Below, in pieces: positions 23,244 to 29,763 of a stretch of DNA of 29,763 nucleotides. The stretch comes from a virus: IMG/VR virus record IMGVR_UViG_3300030108_000689, positions 1 through 29,763 of that record. One strand, 5' to 3'. The stretch's first letter is position 1. The number at the start of each line of letters is the position of its first letter. A model generated the notes under the pieces. The model was not told the DNA's origin. It saw nothing but the letters and a program-made list of their open reading frames with translations, and did no database searches. A program made the translations under genes and the position numbers.

Positions 23244-24521
23244 TACACAAAGACAGTCAGTATCAATGAGTTAAAATTAAACAAAGATAATCCTAGGGTT
23301 ATCAAAGATGAGAAATTTAAAAAACTAGTAAAATCAATCAAAGATTTTCCAGAGATGTTAGACATCAGACCAGTAGTAGTAGATGAGGATATGATCATAC
23401 TAGGTGGTAATATGAGGTATAGAGCGTGTGTAGAGGCTGGTCTGACTGAGATACCAATACATATAGCTAGTGGATTGACACAGGAACAGAAAGAGGAATT
23501 CATAGTAAAGGACAATGTGGGGTTTGGTGATTGGGAATGGGATATACTAGCAAATGAGTGGGATAATGTAAAACTAGGTGAGTGGGGTCTAGACGTATGG
23601 GTACCAGAGTTAGAGGTAGAGAAACCCGATGGTGTAGTACTGACAGATAAATTTCTAGTACCACCTTTTACTATACTAGACACTAGACAGGGATACTGGC
23701 AGGATAGAAAAAAATTATGGAAATCTAAAATTAACGATAATGGAGAGACTAGAGAGAACGCACTATGGACAGCTGTAGAGATGAAATATGGTACATGGAA
23801 AGGGAAACTAAAAGCGGCACCAGAGGTATCTATACTAGATCCTGTATTAGCTGAGATAGCGTGTAAATGGTTCTGTGTAGAAAAGGGTCGGACCTTTGAT
23901 TGTTTTGCAGGTGATACAGTATTCGGATATGTCAGCGGAGATTTAGGACATGATTTTACTGGTATAGAATTGAGAAAAGAACAGGCGGCTATAAACAATG
24001 AAAGAGTCAGAGATATGTCAGCTAGGTATATATGTGATGATGGTCAGAATGTATCTAAACATATAAAGAAAAATAGTATGGATATGTTATTTAGTTGTCC
24101 ACCATACTATGATTTAGAGGTATATAGTGATATGGATAATGACGCAAGTAATCAGGAATCGTATGATGATTTTATATCTATACTAGACAAAGCGTTTACA
24201 GACAGTATAGAGTGTCTAAAAGATGATAGATTTGCTGTGATAGTGTGTGGTGATGTCAGAGACAAAAAAGGAAAATATTACAGGTTTCCTGATCACATCA
24301 AAGATATATTTGAGAGAGCGGGTATGTCTCTATACAATGAGATGATATTAGTAGAGATGATTGGTACACTAGCTATGAGAGCCGCACGTACTATGAAAAA
24401 TAGAAAGGTATCAAAGTGTCATCAGAATGTACTAGTATTCTACAAAGGGGATATATCTAACATACGAAAAAACTACAAAGATTTAACTACAGAACTAACA
24501 GACATATTAGATGAAAGCTGA
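23241..24521 (+). CDS. ParB-domain DNA methyltransferase fusion
   Basis: A 426-residue two-domain protein. Residues 1-110 are a ParB/sulfiredoxin-like domain, with VSINELKLNKDNPR at the start and GGNMRYRA (55-62) as the G-x-R-R-like loop. The C-terminal domain (about 210-415) is a DNA methyltransferase with motif I DCFAGDTVFGY (220-230) and motif IV CPPYYDL (286-292, from an S-C-P-P-Y, N4/N6 class). Such fusions are common in phages and modify DNA, likely for anti-restriction. First gene of a block, next to a SpeD-like enzyme. Target site unknown. Confidence 0.82.
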   Translation: MYTKTVSINELKLNKDNPRVIKDEKFKKLVKSIKDFPEMLDIRPVVVDEDMIILGGNMRYRACVEAGLTEIPIHIASGLTQEQKEEFIVKDNVGFGDWEWDILANEWDNVKLGEWGLDVWVPELEVEKPDGVVLTDKFLVPPFTILDTRQGYWQDRKKLWKSKINDNGETRENALWTAVEMKYGTWKGKLKAAPEVSILDPVLAEIACKWFCVEKGRTFDCFAGDTVFGYVSGDLGHDFTGIELRKEQAAINNERVRDMSARYICDDGQNVSKHIKKNSMDMLFSCPPYYDLEVYSDMDNDASNQESYDDFISILDKAFTDSIECLKDDRFAVIVCGDVRDKKGKYYRFPDHIKDIFERAGMSLYNEMILVEMIGTLAMRAARTMKNRKVSKCHQNVLVFYKGDISNIRKNYKDLTTELTDILDES

Positions 24522-24801
24522 GATATATAATCACAGAGTCTGGATATCAGAGACAGACCCTAAAATGATAAAAAAATACTTTGATAATCTATTGTATATA
24601 TGTGATTTTGATGTACTAGATTTTATAGACTACAGATTTGTACCTATGGGATACACAGCCGTGTGGTTATTAGGTGAGTCTCATTTTGCTATACATACGT
24701 TTCCAGAACACCAGAAAACATATATAGAGATGTCTAGTTGTAATATAGAGAAACACAATAAATTTATAGATTTAGTAAATACAGACTATGGACAAAAGTA
24801 G
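24511..24801 (+). CDS. speD: SpeD-like pyruvoyl-dependent decarboxylase (AdoMet decarboxylase fold)
   Basis: A 96-residue protein. Residues 47-66 match S-adenosylmethionine decarboxylase: GESHFAIHTFPE has the Glu56-Ser57 self-cleavage site (Ser57 becomes the pyruvoyl group). His62 and Cys77 lie at the same spacing (+5 and +20) as the processing His and catalytic Cys of the bacterial enzyme. Thr49 stands where that enzyme has a Ser. It is shorter than the usual 115-130 residues, lacking the C-terminal extension. The product could be decarboxylated SAM for polyamine synthesis; some SpeD paralogues instead act on ornithine or arginine, so the substrate is open. It overlaps the methyltransferase gene by 11 bases and terS by 14. 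Confidence 0.75.
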   Translation: MKAEIYNHRVWISETDPKMIKKYFDNLLYICDFDVLDFIDYRFVPMGYTAVWLLGESHFAIHTFPEHQKTYIEMSSCNIEKHNKFIDLVNTDYGQK

Positions 24802-25141
24802 GCACATAAAAAAGGAGTCTATGTTAGAGGCTCTAGAACAGACACTAGGTGTAGTAACTACAGCGTGTAAATCTACAGGTATACCAAGATCTACATTTTA
24901 CAAATGGATTAGAGAGGATGAAAAGTTTAAACGTAGTGTACAGGATATAGAAAATATAGCTCTAGATTTTGCAGAGAGTCAGCTACACACACAGATGAAA
25001 AATGGAAATACATCAGCTACTATATTTTATCTAAAAACTAAAGGTAAAAAACGTGGATATATTGAGAGGTCTGAGTTAGATTTGACTAGTGGTGAGGACC
25101 CTATCAAAATCAACATCAATATAGATGGAGTTGAATATTAA
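24788..25141 (+). CDS. terS: Terminase small subunit
   Basis: A 117-residue protein with an N-terminal helix-turn-helix (residues about 12-45; LEQTLGVVTTACKSTGIPRS, then TFYKWIRED), the DNA-binding part of small terminases, and a helical oligomerisation region. The C-terminus (DPIKININIDGVEY) is a short tail for the large subunit. An AAAGGAG lies just upstream of an in-frame ATG at 24821, an alternative start giving 106 residues. It overlaps the SpeD-like gene by 14 bases and terL by 17. It recognises phage DNA for packaging. Confidence 0.8.
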   Translation: MDKSRHIKKESMLEALEQTLGVVTTACKSTGIPRSTFYKWIREDEKFKRSVQDIENIALDFAESQLHTQMKNGNTSATIFYLKTKGKKRGYIERSELDLTSGEDPIKININIDGVEY

Positions 25142-26441
25142 TCCAGATTTTACAGAGACACAAAAAAGAGCTATAAAATATCTGTTTGATAGGTCTACAA
25201 ATGACATACTGTTTGGGGGTGCTGCTGGTGGTGGTAAATCATTCATAGGTTGTGCGTGGTTGATCTTACTGTGTATCAAATACCCAGGTACTAGATATCT
25301 GATGGGTAGGTCTAAACTGGATAGTTTAAAAAAGACTACATTGAATACATTTTTTGAGATATGTCAGACATGGGGTATCATATCAGGAAAACACTATACA
25401 TTCAACGCTGGTAGTAATATCATCACATTTTACAATCAATCAGAGATACTACTGAAAGATTTATTTATGTACCCTAGTGATAGAAATTTTGATAGTCTAG
25501 GATCGTTAGAGATATCTGGAGCTTTCATAGATGAGGCTAATCAGATAACTGAGAAAGCTAAAAATATAGTCAATAGTCGTATACGATACAAACTAGATAA
25601 ATACAATCTGATACCTAAACTACTACTGACATGTAATCCATCTAAAAACTGGACATACACACAGTACTACAGACCGGCTAAAGATGGTACGATAGAGAAA
25701 CATAAAAAGTTTATACAATCACTAGTAGACGATAATCCATTTATATCTAGACACTACAGAGGTCAGTTAGACAAACTAGATGAGATGAGTAAACAGAGAC
25801 TACTATATGGAAACTGGGAGTATGACGCTAGTAAAGATAATCTCATAGAGTATGATAGTATCATCAATCTATTTACACAGACAGGTATACCAGGTGAGAA
25901 ATACATCACGTGTGATATAGCACGATATGGGTCCGATAAAACAGTTATTATGTACTGGGTAGGTAAACATATCAAAAATATATATTCGTACAACAAAACG
26001 TCTATTACACAGGTCGTAGAGGAAATAAAGACTATACAGCAACGTGAGGGTGTCAAACTGACAAACATAATATGTGATGAGGATGGTGTCGGTGGGGGTG
26101 CGGTAGACATACTTAGATGTAGGGGGTTTCAAAATAACAGTAGACCTATTAACAAAGAAAATTATCAGAATCTAAAAACACAGTGTTACTACAAACTAGC
26201 TGATGAGATAAACAGAGCTCAGATAGGTATAGACTGTAGTGATATCAATATCAAAAATTATATCATAGAGGAACTAGAACAGGTGAGGTCTAAAGATATG
26301 GACAAAGATAATAAACTACAGATAGTACCTAAGGATGTCATAAAAGATATCATTAGTCGTTCACCAGATTACGCAGATTGTATCATGATGAGGATGTATT
26401 ATGAGATAGACAGAAACTATGGTAAATATTTTGTACAGTAA
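25125..26441 (+). CDS. terL: Terminase large subunit
   Basis: A 438-residue packaging motor. The ATPase domain has the Walker A GGAAGGGKS (31-39) and Walker B ISGAFIDEA (130-138, with Asp136/Glu137). The C-terminal RNase H-like nuclease has YITCDIARYG (about 260-270), the CDEDGVGGG stretch (about 317) and SPDYADCIMM (about 412-421), which supply the metal-binding acidic residues. It cuts and translocates DNA into the prohead. It follows terS with a 17-base overlap and ends 15 bases before the promoter-like element of the tail block. Confidence 0.93.
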   Translation: MELNINPDFTETQKRAIKYLFDRSTNDILFGGAAGGGKSFIGCAWLILLCIKYPGTRYLMGRSKLDSLKKTTLNTFFEICQTWGIISGKHYTFNAGSNIITFYNQSEILLKDLFMYPSDRNFDSLGSLEISGAFIDEANQITEKAKNIVNSRIRYKLDKYNLIPKLLLTCNPSKNWTYTQYYRPAKDGTIEKHKKFIQSLVDDNPFISRHYRGQLDKLDEMSKQRLLYGNWEYDASKDNLIEYDSIINLFTQTGIPGEKYITCDIARYGSDKTVIMYWVGKHIKNIYSYNKTSITQVVEEIKTIQQREGVKLTNIICDEDGVGGGAVDILRCRGFQNNSRPINKENYQNLKTQCYYKLADEINRAQIGIDCSDINIKNYIIEELEQVRSKDMDKDNKLQIVPKDVIKDIISRSPDYADCIMMRMYYEIDRNYGKYFVQ

Positions 26442-26456
26442 ACTAAAAATCAATTT

Positions 26457-26474
26457 TTTCTATTATATACTATG
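26457..26474 (+). promoter_or_regulatory. Repeated AT-rich promoter-like element, copy 4
   Basis: TTTCTATTATATACTATG, differing from the 9781 copy in one base (C for G) and again ending in the start codon of its gene (26472). It separates the terminase genes from the tail-assembly block. Confidence 0.55.
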
Positions 26475-27110
26475 GAGATAAAAATCAGACATGATCTTGA
26501 AACAAAATGGTACAGTGTACCTAATACGTGGGATGACCTGACACTAGACAAATATATGATATGTATGAAACATCTAAAAAATGTAGACCATAATCATGAC
26601 GCACTATTAGAGCTCATATATCATCTGTCTGGTATACCTAAAAAGACACTATACAACATGACTATCACAGATGTACAAAAAATAGTCAATGTAGTCAAAG
26701 ACTTTTTACAGACTGTACCTACAGACAAACTAAAACATATAGTTAAAATAGATGGTGTCAAATATGGATTCAATCCTAAACTGAGAGATATCAGTCTTGG
26801 TGAGTTTGTAGACATAGAGCACTGTATCAAAGAGGGAATGTATGACAATCTACATACACTACTATCTATACTGTATAGACCAGTAGTCAAACAGAAAGGT
26901 GATAAATACACTATAGAGGAATATGAACCTAGTGATGTACGGGCAGACCTGTTTAAAAAGAACATGACAGTAAAGGATTTCAATGGTGCTAGCGTTTTTT
27001 TTTACGATTTAGGGATACAATTATTAGACACTATGAGCCAATATTTAAAAATGGAAGTGATGAAAGAGAGACTAAAAGTATTACAGACAAATGGGGATGG
27101 TATGAGGTAG
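26472..27110 (+). CDS. Tail assembly chaperone, short (zero-frame) product
   Basis: A 212-residue protein in the position of the tail assembly chaperone (the G product). The N-terminus has the WYSVPNTWDDLTLDKYM pattern seen in such genes of Bacteroidota phages, followed by helical segments (LLELIYHLSGIPKKTL, ISLGEFVDIEHCIKEG) that would bind the tape measure. Near its end the gene carries nine consecutive T residues (26995-27003), read as GTT TTT TTT TAC, a T-TTT-TTT slippery site. Most ribosomes would continue to the TAG at 27110; the -1 product is listed separately. Confidence 0.75.
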   Translation: MEIKIRHDLETKWYSVPNTWDDLTLDKYMICMKHLKNVDHNHDALLELIYHLSGIPKKTLYNMTITDVQKIVNVVKDFLQTVPTDKLKHIVKIDGVKYGFNPKLRDISLGEFVDIEHCIKEGMYDNLHTLLSILYRPVVKQKGDKYTIEEYEPSDVRADLFKKNMTVKDFNGASVFFYDLGIQLLDTMSQYLKMEVMKERLKVLQTNGDGMR

Positions 27111-27238
27111 TCTACAATCTAGCTGAGGGTAAACTACATAGATTAGAGGAAATCACAAAGATACCAGCGGTAGAGTGTTTTACATACATGAGTTATCAGA
27201 GTGATAAAAATGAAACAGAAAAGGTTAAAATAAAATAA
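27002..27238 (+). CDS. Tail assembly chaperone, -1 frameshift extension
   Basis: The -1 frame is open from 26993 to the stop at 27236-27238 and contains no usable ATG before residue 54 of the extension. After slippage on T26995-27003 the product continues for 78 residues (about 255 in total for the join 26472-27002 plus 27002-27238). It includes KWGWYEVVYNLAEG and AVECFTYMSYQSDKNETEK, which resemble the conserved second half (T part) of tail assembly chaperones. The next ATG starts directly after its stop (27239). Frameshifting is well known in this gene class; the site and efficiency here are predictions. Confidence 0.78.
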   Translation, partial: LRFRDTIIRHYEPIFKNGSDERETKSITDKWGWYEVVYNLAEGKLHRLEEITKIPAVECFTYMSYQSDKNETEKVKIK

Positions 27239-27748
27239 ATGGGAACAGATAGTATCAGATACAAAACATATAACAATGTCATAGAGACTCTAAAATGTCT
27301 GTCAGACTCACACAAAATAATACAGACAACGACCAGTGGTGATATATGGGATATAGACCTGGAGAAAAACACAAAGTTTCCACTATGTCATATAAACCCT
27401 GTAGATGTAGAAATATCTCTATCACAAAAAACATTCAATTTTCAAATATTTGTGATGGACATAGTAGATGAGAAAGGTGATAATGAACAGACAGTTTTAT
27501 CAGATACACTACAAATATTAACTGATCTTTTAGCGTTACTAAAACATGGTGAGAATACACATACACACAACGCTCAGCATGGTGAGGAACCTAGATATTT
27601 TATTGATGATGATTTTAGGTGTGAACCATTCAATGAAAGATTTGACAATAGTGTGTCTGGATGGGTACTAGAAATAGGTATCGTAGTAGAAAGTGTACTA
27701 GACTCATGTGATGTACCAATAGATGACAGCAAAGTATGTTTAGATTAA
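27239..27748 (+). CDS. Tail completion/terminator-like protein
   Basis: A 169-residue alpha/beta protein (helical N-terminus YNNVIETLKCLSDSHKIIQT, then strands such as VEISLSQKTFNFQIFVMDIV and a C-terminal strand-turn-strand). The order matches small neck or tail-terminator proteins of Bacteroidota phages. It starts on the base after the frameshift stop and overlaps a tiny ORF. Function inferred from pattern and position. Confidence 0.62.
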   Translation: MGTDSIRYKTYNNVIETLKCLSDSHKIIQTTTSGDIWDIDLEKNTKFPLCHINPVDVEISLSQKTFNFQIFVMDIVDEKGDNEQTVLSDTLQILTDLLALLKHGENTHTHNAQHGEEPRYFIDDDFRCEPFNERFDNSVSGWVLEIGIVVESVLDSCDVPIDDSKVCLD

Positions 27749-27804
27749 AAATAGGAAAAATAACAATACAATTAATACCACCAAAAATTACGTATGGATT
27801 ATAA
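27736..27804 (+). CDS. Very small ORF
   Basis: A 22-residue ORF (MFRLKIGKITIQLIPPKITY then GL) that starts 13 bases before the end of the preceding gene and ends 11 bases after the start of the next (27794). It fills the only gap here but could be chance. No family. Confidence 0.3.
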   Translation: MFRLKIGKITIQLIPPKITYGL

Positions 27805-28150
27805 TGATATATTAGAAAAATTAGACGCTATCAGTATACGTCTACAGTCATACAATGACTACCCAGAGAGTGCGTCTAATAACGCAAAAAGAGCTATAAA
27901 ATACAAAGAGGAAAATGGTACCACGTGTGGAACTAGGGTCGGGTGGACGCGTGCAGGTCAGTTAGCTAGACGCGAAAAGATTTCCAGAGACACGATCGCG
28001 CGCATGGCGTCATTCAAAAGACATGAGCAACACGCTGATGTACCCTATGATGAGGGTTGTGGGGGTCTGATGTACGACGCATGGGGTGGAAAAAGTGGAG
28101 TGAACTGGGCAATTAGTAAACTAAAATCTATAGATAAAAATAAAAAATAA
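27794..28150 (+). CDS. Conserved hypothetical phage protein
   Basis: A 118-residue basic protein. Residues about 39-75 (YKEENGTTCGTRVGWTRAG, then REKISRDTIARMASFKRHEQ) and 85-100 (DEGCGGLMYDAWGGKSG) form a strongly patterned block that I recognise as a conserved phage domain of unknown function, seen fused to or beside head proteases and portals. The central stretch of its DNA is clearly more GC-rich than the surrounding genome, which could reflect strong selection or transfer. Ends in a one-base overlap (TAATG). Confidence 0.65.
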   Translation: MDYNDILEKLDAISIRLQSYNDYPESASNNAKRAIKYKEENGTTCGTRVGWTRAGQLARREKISRDTIARMASFKRHEQHADVPYDEGCGGLMYDAWGGKSGVNWAISKLKSIDKNKK

Positions 28151-28602
28151 TGGCAAATTTAACAACAACAATTACAGAGTCAGTAACAGTCAATGGTCAG
28201 CAAAGAGGTAGTACTAATACACTGACTATAAATGACATCGTAGACACACTAGAAAGGACTATCACGTGTGCACATTCAAACATCACTACAATAGTAGAAT
28301 TCAACACGTCTAATCACGCTGCAGAGAGTGCACTAGACAGAGACAATGTCAAATATATACGTATCACAAATCTGAGTACTACAGACGAATGTATCATAGG
28401 TGTCATATCAGGTAGTACAAACTACCAGGTCAGATTAACTCCAGGTGGTAGTCATATACTTTTAGGTGGTGCAGATGTAGCTACTGCAGAGGCAGACGCA
28501 GACCCGGCTATGTCCAGTATGACAGATGATTTGTCAGCTATAGAGGTACAGCCAGTCAGCTCTACTAATGTACAGGTAGAACTATTTGTAGCGTCTATAT
28601 AG
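28150..28602 (+). CDS. Small virion-like structural protein
   Basis: A 150-residue beta-rich protein (MANLTTTITESVTVNGQQRG; later DNVKYIRITNLSTTDECIIG, and an LTPGGSHILLGG loop) with no basic or catalytic cluster. Patterns of this kind occur in head decoration or neck proteins. Its stop overlaps the GTG of the next gene by one base. Function inferred only from composition and neighbours. Confidence 0.55.
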   Translation: MANLTTTITESVTVNGQQRGSTNTLTINDIVDTLERTITCAHSNITTIVEFNTSNHAAESALDRDNVKYIRITNLSTTDECIIGVISGSTNYQVRLTPGGSHILLGGADVATAEADADPAMSSMTDDLSAIEVQPVSSTNVQVELFVASI

Positions 28603-29156
28603 TGGGTCTATTTGGATTAAAATATGAAAATGTAGATAGGTATTTTGATAGCTATGCAAAATATATAATCAGACAGGCTAAAAATAGATTATCTAAAAGG
28701 TCTAACACAGGGCGTCTGAGAGACAGTCTAGATTATACAATATTTAAAAATCGTGTAGGTCAGAGGGATATACGTTTCACATCTGTAGCTTATGGAGATT
28801 ATGTACAGAGGGGTGTGTCTGGAACAGAAACACAAAGGACATTTATAGATGTAGATGGTCGTAGAAAAAGATCACCATACAAATACAGTACAAAACAACC
28901 CCCAGTCAGTGCACTAGAGTTATGGATAAAAACTAAAGGGTTTGGTCGTGTACGTGGTGCAGGTGGTAAATTTATATCACACAAAACACTAGCTTTCTTT
29001 ATGTCTAGATCTATCAAAAAACGTGGTATACGTAGTGTGTCATTTTTTACACAACCTATATCGGCTAGTTGGAAAGTATTCAAACAAAAATTAGTAGAGA
29101 ATTTTGCAAAAGACATAGAGGCTGAAATAGAAAATAAATTTAGTATAAAAATATGA
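28602..29156 (+). CDS. HK97 gp10-like neck/tail-completion protein
   Basis: A 184-residue basic protein with a GTG start that overlaps the previous stop (TAGTG). Residues about 20-70 (AKNRLSKRSNTGRLRDSLDY; VAYGDYVQRGVSG) follow the HK97-gp10 pattern, in which a G-x-L-R-x-S helix precedes a strand and the Y-x-x-Y-V-x-x-G loop. That family joins head to tail or completes the tail tube. The Arg/Lys-rich C-terminus is long for the family. Overall good context between the chaperone and tail genes. Confidence 0.7.
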   Translation: MGLFGLKYENVDRYFDSYAKYIIRQAKNRLSKRSNTGRLRDSLDYTIFKNRVGQRDIRFTSVAYGDYVQRGVSGTETQRTFIDVDGRRKRSPYKYSTKQPPVSALELWIKTKGFGRVRGAGGKFISHKTLAFFMSRSIKKRGIRSVSFFTQPISASWKVFKQKLVENFAKDIEAEIENKFSIKI

Positions 29157-29157
29157 T

Positions 29158-29763
29158 ATGATAGCAATAGAACAGAAACCTAAATATCAGCTGATATCAG
29201 CACAATCACCAATAATTTTTACAGTGTTTGATGGACCTACTATAGCTACTAAAGTCAAAGTCAAATACGTAGCTGACATACGTGTATCTAATCAGGTGTC
29301 TGGTCTTAGTACATCAGTAGCTAAAGTAAAAGTCTCACCGAATGATACAGGTAGAGGTATATTTGATTTTTCACCTATAGTACACAATTTTGTATCACCA
29401 GATTATCTAGGTGGTGTGGTACACAATAGTAATAATAATAATTTTAGTAGCTACAACACAGTACCATTCTCTGACAGTACACCACATAGTATACATCAGA
29501 TAGATAAATTTAGTACCAATCGCAGATCTTGCAGATTTTTACAAATAGAGTTTTCTGTAGAGGGTGCAGGTACTGTTACAGACGCAGTAGTAGACCAGGG
29601 TACAACAGAGACATCCTTAGACTATGTTATATACAATGGGATACTAGACACTACTGACATACTGAACATAGATAACAGTGGAGATTTTGGGTATAATATA
29701 GACCATGCAGGATTTATACTAAATGATACAGATGGTAAATTTTTAACTAACGCACCTACTACA
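29158..29763 (+). CDS. Structural/tail protein, 5' part of junction-spanning gene
   Basis: The ATG at 29158 begins MIAIEQKPKYQLISAQSPII and the frame continues through the terminal overlap, where 29593 corresponds to base 2 of the window. Joined with bases 2-1003 it makes a protein of about 478 residues. The N-terminal part alternates strands (IIFTVFDGPTIATKVKVKY, RGIFDFSPIVHNFV), as in beta-rich tail proteins. It starts one base after the preceding stop. Without circular closure it would be wrongly called two truncated genes. Confidence 0.8.
   Translation, partial: MIAIEQKPKYQLISAQSPIIFTVFDGPTIATKVKVKYVADIRVSNQVSGLSTSVAKVKVSPNDTGRGIFDFSPIVHNFVSPDYLGGVVHNSNNNNFSSYNTVPFSDSTPHSIHQIDKFSTNRRSCRFLQIEFSVEGAGTVTDAVVDQGTTETSLDYVIYNGILDTTDILNIDNSGDFGYNIDHAGFILNDTDGKFLTNAPTT
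29592..29763. repeat. Terminal overlap, right copy
   Basis: Second copy of the 172-bp overlap with bases 1-172. The differences (29664 G for A, 29715 T for C, 29721 A for G) are all transitions at third codon positions and all synonymous. This suggests reads from closely related population members rather than two diverged functional repeats. Confidence 0.95.

Noticed and set aside
23174-23998. 274-residue open frame on the - strand
   Set aside because: It lies opposite the ParB-methyltransferase gene, whose motifs are unmistakable; the - frame has no recognisable domain and a Ser/Phe-rich random composition.
24511-24801. SAM lyase (T3-type anti-restriction) for the 96-residue protein
   Set aside because: The ESH...HTFPE...C pattern is that of SpeD self-processing decarboxylases and does not match the trimeric SAM lyases.
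1-29763. Temperate lifestyle genes (integrase, CI-type repressor, att sites)
   Set aside because: No integrase or recombinase of that type was seen. The 83-residue helix-turn-helix protein alone is not enough to infer lysogeny.
1-29763. tRNA genes, CRISPR arrays or insertion sequences
   Set aside because: No cloverleaf candidates, regular spaced repeats, transposase or inverted terminal repeats were noticed; almost all DNA is covered by tightly packed coding sequence.

Overview
The window is the essentially complete genome of a small tailed phage, most simply a siphovirus that infects a member of the Bacteroidota (probably Flavobacteriia). Bases 1-172 recur at 29592-29763 with three differences, so the sequence closes into a circle of about 29,591 bp. 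One structural gene runs across the junction (29158 to the end, then on to 1003). All genes lie on the + strand. The DNA is AT-rich. Start codons are mostly preceded by A-rich tracts rather than Shine-Dalgarno sequences, as expected for Bacteroidota. No integrase, tRNA, CRISPR array or insertion sequence was seen, so a virulent lifestyle is the simplest reading.

Layout, following transcription from the largest gene-free gap (15620-15814). This gap holds a weak terminator, small inverted repeats, two or three DnaA-box-like sites and a host-type promoter, and is the best candidate origin. From 15815 to 23225 runs a tightly overlapping early/replication block. It has unknown small proteins, Cys-rich zinc-binding proteins, a possible OB-fold ssDNA-binding protein, a DnaA-domain-IV-like protein, a winged-helix replication initiator, an adenine methyltransferase, a NinG-like HNH protein, a sigma-region-4-like protein, a DUF3310-like protein and two tiny membrane proteins.

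From 23241 the packaging block begins: a ParB-domain/DNA-methyltransferase fusion, a SpeD-like pyruvoyl decarboxylase, and small and large terminase. The tail-assembly block starts at 26472 with a tail assembly chaperone whose second half can only be reached by a -1 frameshift on nine T residues. Neck/tail-completion genes, the junction-spanning structural gene, a large tail-tip/hub protein, a fibre-like protein and the tape measure follow. Next come the capsid protease, scaffold-like protein, major capsid protein and tail-tube-like protein, ending at a strong terminator (9563-9588).

A further block (9612-15619) holds small structural proteins, a LamG-like lectin-fold protein, the portal with a probable MuF-like C-terminal domain, a connector, a lysis cassette (two small membrane proteins and an M15 peptidase) and a metallophosphoesterase. 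A near-identical 17-18 bp AT-rich element occurs before four of these blocks. In three cases it ends in the start codon itself, suggesting a phage-specific promoter giving leaderless messages; the phage's sigma-like protein is an obvious candidate to read it.

Most noteworthy: the SpeD-like enzyme embedded between a methyltransferase and the terminase, the frameshifted chaperone, the pairing of DnaA-like boxes with a DnaA-domain-IV-like protein, the repeated start-codon element, and synonymous-only variation in the terminal overlap. Functions are from motif recognition by eye; no database search was run.
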